Assembly: GCA_021790055.1 (NCBI GenBank)
Contig: JAJYIL010000176.1
Coordinates: 1 to 5,743, forward strand
Direction of reading: 5' to 3'
DNA length: 5,743 bases
From: Bacteroidota bacterium
GTDB taxonomy: Bacteria; Bacteroidota; Ignavibacteria; Ignavibacteriales; Ignavibacteriaceae
Of the stretch, positions 1 through 3,173 are shown one piece after another. A program made the translations under genes and the position numbers. The notes beneath the pieces were generated by a model, which had not been told where the DNA came from, ran no database searches, and saw nothing but the letters and a program-made list of their open reading frames with translations. Within the stretch, counting starts at the first letter, position 1; the number at the start of each line of letters is the position of its first letter.

Positions 1-171
1 AAAAAATATTAGCGAATATATCTTTATGTTCTTGCTCTTGGCGGCGAGTCGATATATTATCAAAAGCCCGAAGATAAGGAACATGAAAAAGCTTGATCCA
101 AAATAGAGGTGGTCGTTCGGATCGTAGACAAAAAGCTGCCAGAATTTGTTAAAGTCTATGCTTGAAAACAT
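1..171 (-). CDS. MBOAT-family membrane O-acyltransferase, N-terminal fragment (runs off left edge)
   Basis: Reading leftwards from ATG at 171-169 there is an open frame of 57 codons with no stop to the window edge, so only the N-terminus is visible. It begins MFSSIDFNKFWQLFVYDPND, followed by a hydrophobic segment at about residues 24-41 (YFGSSFFMFLIFGLLIIY), a basic stretch (RLAAKSKN) and the start of a second hydrophobic segment. This pattern, a short amphipathic start, an LFxYDPxxxLxF phrase and then membrane spans, is how AlgI/PatA/DltB-like MBOAT proteins of Bacteroidota-type bacteria usually begin. Full-length members have about 450-500 residues and a catalytic His, which would lie outside the window. 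The start lies 11 bases after the ACP stop, with a weak AAGCGGA upstream, so it is almost certainly co-transcribed with the ACP and SGNH genes. The expected role is moving an acyl group from a cytoplasmic donor across the inner membrane. The family call rests on the N-terminus and context only. Confidence 0.62.
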   Translation of the reverse strand, partial: MFSSIDFNKFWQLFVYDPNDHLYFGSSFFMFLIFGLLIIYRLAAKSKNIKIYSLIFF

Positions 172-182
172 AAGATGTCCGC

Positions 183-416
183 TTAGCCCTGCATCTTGGA
201 ATCAATTAGTCTTTGAAGCTCTCCAATATTTTTCACTCTTAATATTTCCAGTCCTTTAAAATGGATATTGTAATCCTTTTCAATTGCCAGGATAACGTTT
301 ATATGGTTGAAAGAATCCCAGCCCGGTACCTGGTTGGCGGTGGTTTCATCCTTTATATCAAACTCGTCAAGATTTAATTCGTTAAGTATAATTTTCTTAA
401 GTTTTTCTGAAATCAT
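183..416 (-). CDS. Stand-alone acyl carrier protein (phosphopantetheine-binding)
   Basis: This 77-residue acidic, helical protein has the length and layout of a discrete acyl carrier protein. The attachment site is in the phrase GWDSFNHINVI: Ser35 of the DS motif would carry the 4'-phosphopantetheine arm, with Phe where the commonest form has Leu (DSL). It is followed by a helix-II-like segment (LAIEKDYNI) and a C-terminal helix (VKNIGELQRLIDSK). The start at 416 has a strong Shine-Dalgarno GAGGA at 421-425. It lies 27 bases after the SGNH gene and 11 bases before the MBOAT gene, so it is probably a dedicated carrier for that membrane acyltransferase, as DltC is for DltB, rather than the housekeeping fatty-acid ACP, which normally sits near fabF/fabD. 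The sequence does not tell whether it carries an acetyl, longer acyl, hydroxyacyl or aminoacyl group. No adenylating ligase (DltA-like) is seen in the window. Confidence 0.92.
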   Translation of the reverse strand: MISEKLKKIILNELNLDEFDIKDETTANQVPGWDSFNHINVILAIEKDYNIHFKGLEILRVKNIGELQRLIDSKMQG

Positions 417-420
417 TTCT

Positions 421-425
421 TCCTC
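421..425 (-). promoter_or_regulatory. Shine-Dalgarno site of the ACP gene
   Basis: On the minus strand GAGGA lies 4 bases before the ATG at 416. It is the clearest ribosome binding site in the window and fixes the ACP start. Its strength compared with the neighbouring genes would suit a small carrier needed in excess over its membrane partners, which is inference. Confidence 0.6.
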
Positions 426-443
426 AAATAAAAGTTGTAAGAA

Positions 444-1898
444 CTATTTGAATTTGTTGTAAGCATCGATTAGAGCCCGGGCAATCATATTGCCTATCTT
501 AGCTGCGCCTTGATAAGAGGGATGCGTATAATCCATCAGCGCAAGAGGTGGATTTGCATGCACCCAGGATTCCATCGAGTTGTATCCCCCCATTGCGTCG
601 AACAGGCTCCAGAAAGCTACTCCGGTTCTGGCAGCAATTCCCTGCTGCACTTTCAAAAGCTGTGGGATGGCAGGATCTGTAACGAAACGCATTCCTCTTT
701 TTATGCTTCTATCGCCCACGCCAATAATAAGAATACTTGTTTGCGGGAAAGCTTTCTTCAAGTTGTTAATTACTTTTACCATCTGATTGGCGTACCAAGT
801 ATTTTCTGAAGAGCCGAAGCTTGTTTCATTAGCGCCGAAAGATAAAATGATCAGCTTATAGTTCATCAGCTTGCCAAACTGCCTTAATGATGATTCTGCA
901 ATGTTCTGAAAACCGAGACCGGTGTTGCCCCTCCACGGGAAATTATCTACATAAACACCGTTGCCCGATTCAAGGCTGACGCCGTAGAAGTAAGCCTGGT
1001 CTGCCATTGTAGCAGTAATTTTTATTGAATTTGCACTACCGCCTTTCGGCTTTAATGTAAGTTCCTTAACATTGTTTCCGGGTTTTAAATTAGCAGTCTG
1101 ATCTCCTGATCCGTTGAATGAATACTTTATAGACGAGCTTTTTGCGTTGCTGTAAAATATTTTTGCTTCTTCAAATGACTTTAGGTACGGCATCCAATCT
1201 GTTGTAGCATATTTAACCCAGCTTCCGTATTGAGGAATGCATACAAATCCGCTGATGCCGAGAGGAATATCTTGGGGATTCCCGGTTAATACCGAAATAG
1301 TCTGCCAATTGTCCGAGAACGACATTTTTGTTGTAGTTCTGAAAGTAATATCCTGTGAAGTAATAGATAAATATCCTACGCCGGTTCCACCGAATTCTTG
1401 CTGGAGATCCTGTCTAATGTTTGCGGTTATCGCATCTCCTTCAACACCTGAATCACCGTAATGAGCCACCCTGATTTTTTCGTTCTTAGAGTTCTTCAAA
1501 GCATTAAAGAAAAATTTCATCTGGTCAAGGTTGCCTGTAATCGGCACATTGTAAAACTTTGGCGATGTCCACTCCTCCGCAAGACCAGGATTATCGTCTA
1601 AATTATCGCGCTTATCGGAGAAGGCTTTTTTTAACAAATCCAAAGAAACGCTTGAAGTAAGCGAAGATTTATTAAGATTAAGCTCCTTAAGAAAGGATGA
1701 GCATTTATTATTATTATTTTGTTCATTAGAAGAGTTGTAGTTTATAAGCGAATCGGGTTTTATATCCATAAAAAGATCGACGGGCTTTACTGTGTAGCCG
1801 AATATGGTTACCCCGTTCAAGAAATGAGCAAGAACTATTACGAATAATATTGTCAATCCTATTAAAAGCACAGGTTTATTTATCTGGGTTTCTTGCAT
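444..1898 (-). CDS. Membrane-anchored SGNH/GDSL hydrolase-fold protein, Ape1-like (acyl esterase or acyltransferase)
   Basis: Numbered from ATG at 1898 the protein has 484 residues. Residues 9-28 form one hydrophobic span (signal anchor), then an Asn-rich linker (about 55-64), so the catalytic part should face the periplasm. All SGNH landmarks are present: block I with AHYGDSGVEGD (nucleophile Ser150), a Gly-rich RGNTGLG region (323-329), block III SFGANETSFG (Asn357) and block V DYTH (Asp456, His459). Between blocks I and III lie about 200 residues, with a probable beta-sandwich insert (about 185-320). Phrases around the blocks (GDSGVEGDAIT, the G-rich run after it, WQTI, GANE, MGG, DYTH) resemble the peptidoglycan O-acetylesterase Ape1, which carries a CBM35-like insert, but that family usually has GDSH where this has GDSG. 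It leads a tight set with an ACP and an MBOAT gene, so it probably transfers or removes acyl groups on an envelope glycan. TTG at 1904 is an alternative start, giving 486 residues. Fold confident, substrate unknown. Confidence 0.85.
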   Translation of the reverse strand: MQETQINKPVLLIGLTILFVIVLAHFLNGVTIFGYTVKPVDLFMDIKPDSLINYNSSNEQNNNNKCSSFLKELNLNKSSLTSSVSLDLLKKAFSDKRDNLDDNPGLAEEWTSPKFYNVPITGNLDQMKFFFNALKNSKNEKIRVAHYGDSGVEGDAITANIRQDLQQEFGGTGVGYLSITSQDITFRTTTKMSFSDNWQTISVLTGNPQDIPLGISGFVCIPQYGSWVKYATTDWMPYLKSFEEAKIFYSNAKSSSIKYSFNGSGDQTANLKPGNNVKELTLKPKGGSANSIKITATMADQAYFYGVSLESGNGVYVDNFPWRGNTGLGFQNIAESSLRQFGKLMNYKLIILSFGANETSFGSSENTWYANQMVKVINNLKKAFPQTSILIIGVGDRSIKRGMRFVTDPAIPQLLKVQQGIAARTGVAFWSLFDAMGGYNSMESWVHANPPLALMDYTHPSYQGAAKIGNMIARALIDAYNKFK

Positions 1899-1909
1899 CT
1901 TCAATATTT

Positions 1910-1915
1910 TCCTTC
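1910..1915 (-). promoter_or_regulatory. Ribosome binding site deciding between two SGNH gene starts
   Basis: Minus-strand GAAGGA lies 5 bases before an in-frame TTG (1904) and 11 bases before an in-frame ATG (1898). Spacing favours TTG and codon preference favours ATG. The proteins differ by only two residues, so function is unaffected. I annotated the ATG. Confidence 0.4.
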
Positions 1916-1976
1916 AATGTTGTGTAAAAGTTTACCGCAAAAAATGTAAGCTTTAAAATTAAATAGCAACAAGATG

Positions 1977-1992
1977 TGGAAAAGTTTTTCCA
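1977..1992. repeat. 16-bp inverted repeat, possible operator in the leader of the SGNH gene
   Basis: TGGAAAA (1977-1983) and TTTTCCA (1986-1992) are perfect 7-base arms around the 2-base centre GT. The site lies about 80 bases upstream of the SGNH start, downstream of the proposed promoter at 2028-2055, where a bound repressor could block transcription. The 2-base centre is too short for an RNA hairpin loop without opening inner pairs, so a protein binding site is more likely than a terminator. Confidence 0.35.
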
Positions 1993-2027
1993 GATCTGTC
2001 GTTGAAAAATTAACAAATCGGCTTGGT

Positions 2028-2055
2028 ATTATCAATTTTTATACCATTTTGTAAA
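2028..2055 (-). promoter_or_regulatory. Candidate sigma-70-like promoter for the SGNH-ACP-MBOAT set
   Basis: Reading the minus strand, TTTACA (2055-2050) and GATAAT (2033-2028) each match the classical -35 and -10 boxes at five of six positions with a 16-base spacer. Transcription would start near 2021, giving a leader of about 120 bases that includes the inverted repeats at 1977-1992 and 1924-1935. The inverted repeat 2024-2046 overlaps this promoter. Many Bacteroidota use a different promoter consensus (TTTG / TAnnTTTG), so the assignment is tentative. Confidence 0.3.
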
Positions 2056-2057
2056 TC

Positions 2058-2069
2058 TTGATATATCAA
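2058..2069. repeat. Perfect 12-base palindrome, possible regulator site
   Basis: TTGATATATCAA is self-complementary over its full length. It sits just upstream of the proposed minus-strand -35 box (2050-2055) and about 130 bases before the SDR start, so a dimeric regulator here could act on the acylation set, the SDR or both. No such regulator gene is visible in the window. Confidence 0.3.
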
Positions 2070-2149
2070 CTTAGCTTTCCCCACGAAAAATAAAATATTG
2101 AGAATTTCATATCATTTTAGGAAAGTTTTGATATTATTAACAAACCATC

Positions 2150-2178
2150 TTGAATATTTATTAAGATAGAACTATTTT
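2150..2178 (+). promoter_or_regulatory. Weak candidate promoter for the SDR gene
   Basis: TTGAAT (2150-2155) and TATTTT (2173-2178) are separated by 17 bases and each match the classical boxes at four of six positions. A start near 2185 would leave a short leader of about 17 bases and, as observed, no Shine-Dalgarno sequence before the ATG at 2202. Such sequences are common in AT-rich DNA. Confidence 0.22.
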
Positions 2179-2201
2179 TCTTCGCACTAAATTAACCTCA
2201 T

Positions 2202-2951
2202 ATGAACATAAAATTTGATTTCCCCGGGAGAAGATTTGTCGTTACAGGATCAACCTCCGGGATAGGAAGAAAAATAACTGCGGATCTATTAGAGGTGGGC
2301 GCTGTAGTACTTGCTATCGGCAGACGCAGTGAAAGATTAGATGAACTAAAAGAAAGGTATGGAGATAAAGTTGTTCCTGCCCCCCTGGATGTAAACAATT
2401 TTGAAGCCTTAAAAAATGTTATTGAAAATTTCGCTGCGGAAGGAAAGGTACACGGCAGCGTTCATTGCGCCGGAACAAATAAATTTACTCCGCTAAGAGC
2501 ATTCAACTGGAAAGATGCTGAGGAGATAATTAAAACCAGTTTGTATGCGGGTGTTGAGATGATAAGAATAATCTCGTCTAAGAAGATTACTGCCGAAAAA
2601 GGCTCGCATGTATTGATAGCCTCGGTTGCCGGAATAAAAGGTGAAACAGGATTTACTGCTTACTCTGCTGCTAAAAGCGCCGTTATAGGAGCAGTAAGAA
2701 CAATGGCGCTTGAATTAGCAATCAAAGATATCAGGGTAAATTCAATAACTCCCGGCTGGATTCAAACCGAACTTACCGATAGAATAGACGCTAGATATCC
2801 CGGTCATATAGATACGATAAGATTAGAGCATCCTCTCGGCGTTGGGAGCGTTGAGGATGTTTCAAATCTTGCAATGTTTCTGCTTAGCGACGAAGCAAGG
2901 TGGATAACCGGCTCCAACATAATAATTGACGGAGGCTATTCAATTAAATAA
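2202..2951 (+). CDS. Short-chain dehydrogenase/reductase (SDR), 3-oxoacyl-ACP reductase-like
   Basis: This 249-residue protein is a full-length classical SDR, an NAD(P)H-dependent oxidoreductase with a Rossmann fold. The nucleotide-binding motif TGSTSGIG spans residues 15-22. The pair Arg41-Arg42 after beta-strand 2 suggests NADP(H). LDV (Asp63) fits the adenine pocket. The usual NNAG is HCAG (88-91). The catalytic Ser141, Tyr154 and Lys158 (YSAAK) are present with the standard Ser-Tyr spacing of 13. The tetrad Asn (in FabG the phrase IIETNL) aligns with Ser113 in IIKTSL. VNSITPGWIQT and the ITGSNIIIDGGY end match the FabG-type family. The ATG at 2202 is the first start after an in-frame TAA at 2193-2195 and has no clear Shine-Dalgarno. 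It is divergent from the SGNH-ACP-MBOAT genes; acting on an acyl group of that ACP is attractive but unproven. The true substrate could equally be a sugar or small alcohol. Confidence 0.9.
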   Translation: MNIKFDFPGRRFVVTGSTSGIGRKITADLLEVGAVVLAIGRRSERLDELKERYGDKVVPAPLDVNNFEALKNVIENFAAEGKVHGSVHCAGTNKFTPLRAFNWKDAEEIIKTSLYAGVEMIRIISSKKITAEKGSHVLIASVAGIKGETGFTAYSAAKSAVIGAVRTMALELAIKDIRVNSITPGWIQTELTDRIDARYPGHIDTIRLEHPLGVGSVEDVSNLAMFLLSDEARWITGSNIIIDGGYSIK

Positions 2952-3068
2952 TTATTTATACCTCTTTGGCTTGTTAATTCGATAAGCAACATAAGAGCCT
3001 AAAACGGTTATGCCTAAAGAAACGCTAAACATAGCAACCGAACTCACAATAATTGACTCTAAACTCAT
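2952..3068 (-). CDS. Small single-span membrane protein, 38 residues, unknown function
   Basis: A short open frame runs from ATG at 3068-3066 to TAA at 2954-2952. It starts MSLESIIVSSVAMFSVSLG, continues as a hydrophobic stretch to about residue 29 (GITVLGSYVAY) and ends in a basic tail, RINKPKRYK. One membrane helix followed by a positive tail predicts an N-out, C-in topology. A partial ribosome site (AGAGA) lies 5 bases before the start. The stop codon touches the SDR stop codon on the other strand (2949-2951), so the two genes converge with no spare base. It lies about 60 bases beyond the hairpin that ends the T9SS cargo gene, on the same strand. Coherent membrane-protein composition and a clean start support a real gene, but I do not recognise the family. 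Small accessory subunits of membrane complexes look like this; no partner is visible here. Confidence 0.6.
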   Translation of the reverse strand: MSLESIIVSSVAMFSVSLGITVLGSYVAYRINKPKRYK

Positions 3069-3127
3069 CTTAATCTCTGGCAAAGCGTATGAATAAGAAT
3101 ATTTTAATTTTTCATTAAGATTACCAA

Positions 3128-3157
3128 CTCCCGATCCCGGTAATCCGGGATCGGGAG
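3128..3157 (-). terminator. Perfect 13-bp GC-rich hairpin after the T9SS cargo gene (terminator or dispersed repeat)
   Basis: CTCCCGATCCCGG (3128-3140) and CCGGGATCGGGAG (3145-3157) pair without mismatch around the 4-base loop TAAT. The hairpin begins 16 bases after the stop codon of the T9SS cargo gene on the minus strand. This position suits an intrinsic terminator or an mRNA 3'-end stabiliser. However, the downstream minus-strand sequence starts TTGGTAATC and lacks a proper U-run, and the plus side (AGGATTAGAG) lacks one too. GC-rich inverted repeats of this kind in an AT-rich genome are sometimes dispersed palindromic elements. Confidence 0.65.
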
Positions 3158-3173
3158 AGGATTAGAGTAAGCT

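Larger units (their letters stand above)
1899..2201. other. Divergent intergenic region between the SGNH-ACP-MBOAT set and the SDR gene
   Basis: About 300 AT-rich bases without a credible gene separate two oppositely directed transcription units. The stretch holds candidate promoters for both directions and four short inverted repeats: GTAAA-AG-TTTAC (1924-1935), TGGAAAA-GT-TTTTCCA (1977-1992), TGGTAT...ATACCA (2024-2046) and the perfect 12-base palindrome TTGATATATCAA (2058-2069). Some may be regulator binding sites. In DNA this AT-rich some palindromes arise by chance. Confidence 0.7.

Noticed and set aside
510..1461. Plus-strand open frames at 510-809, 580-786 and 1237-1461
   Set aside because: They lie wholly inside the SGNH gene on the opposite strand, have no ribosome site or family resemblance, and their composition is that of antisense shadows.
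2024..2046. TGGTAT...ATACCA as an intrinsic terminator
   Set aside because: The stem has only 6 pairs with an 11-base loop in AT-rich DNA and no following T-run in a useful position. At most it is an operator.
2198..2398. Minus-strand 66-codon open frame over the SDR start
   Set aside because: It is antisense to the conserved nucleotide-binding region of the SDR, and its Ser/Thr/Leu-rich content is typical of a shadow frame.
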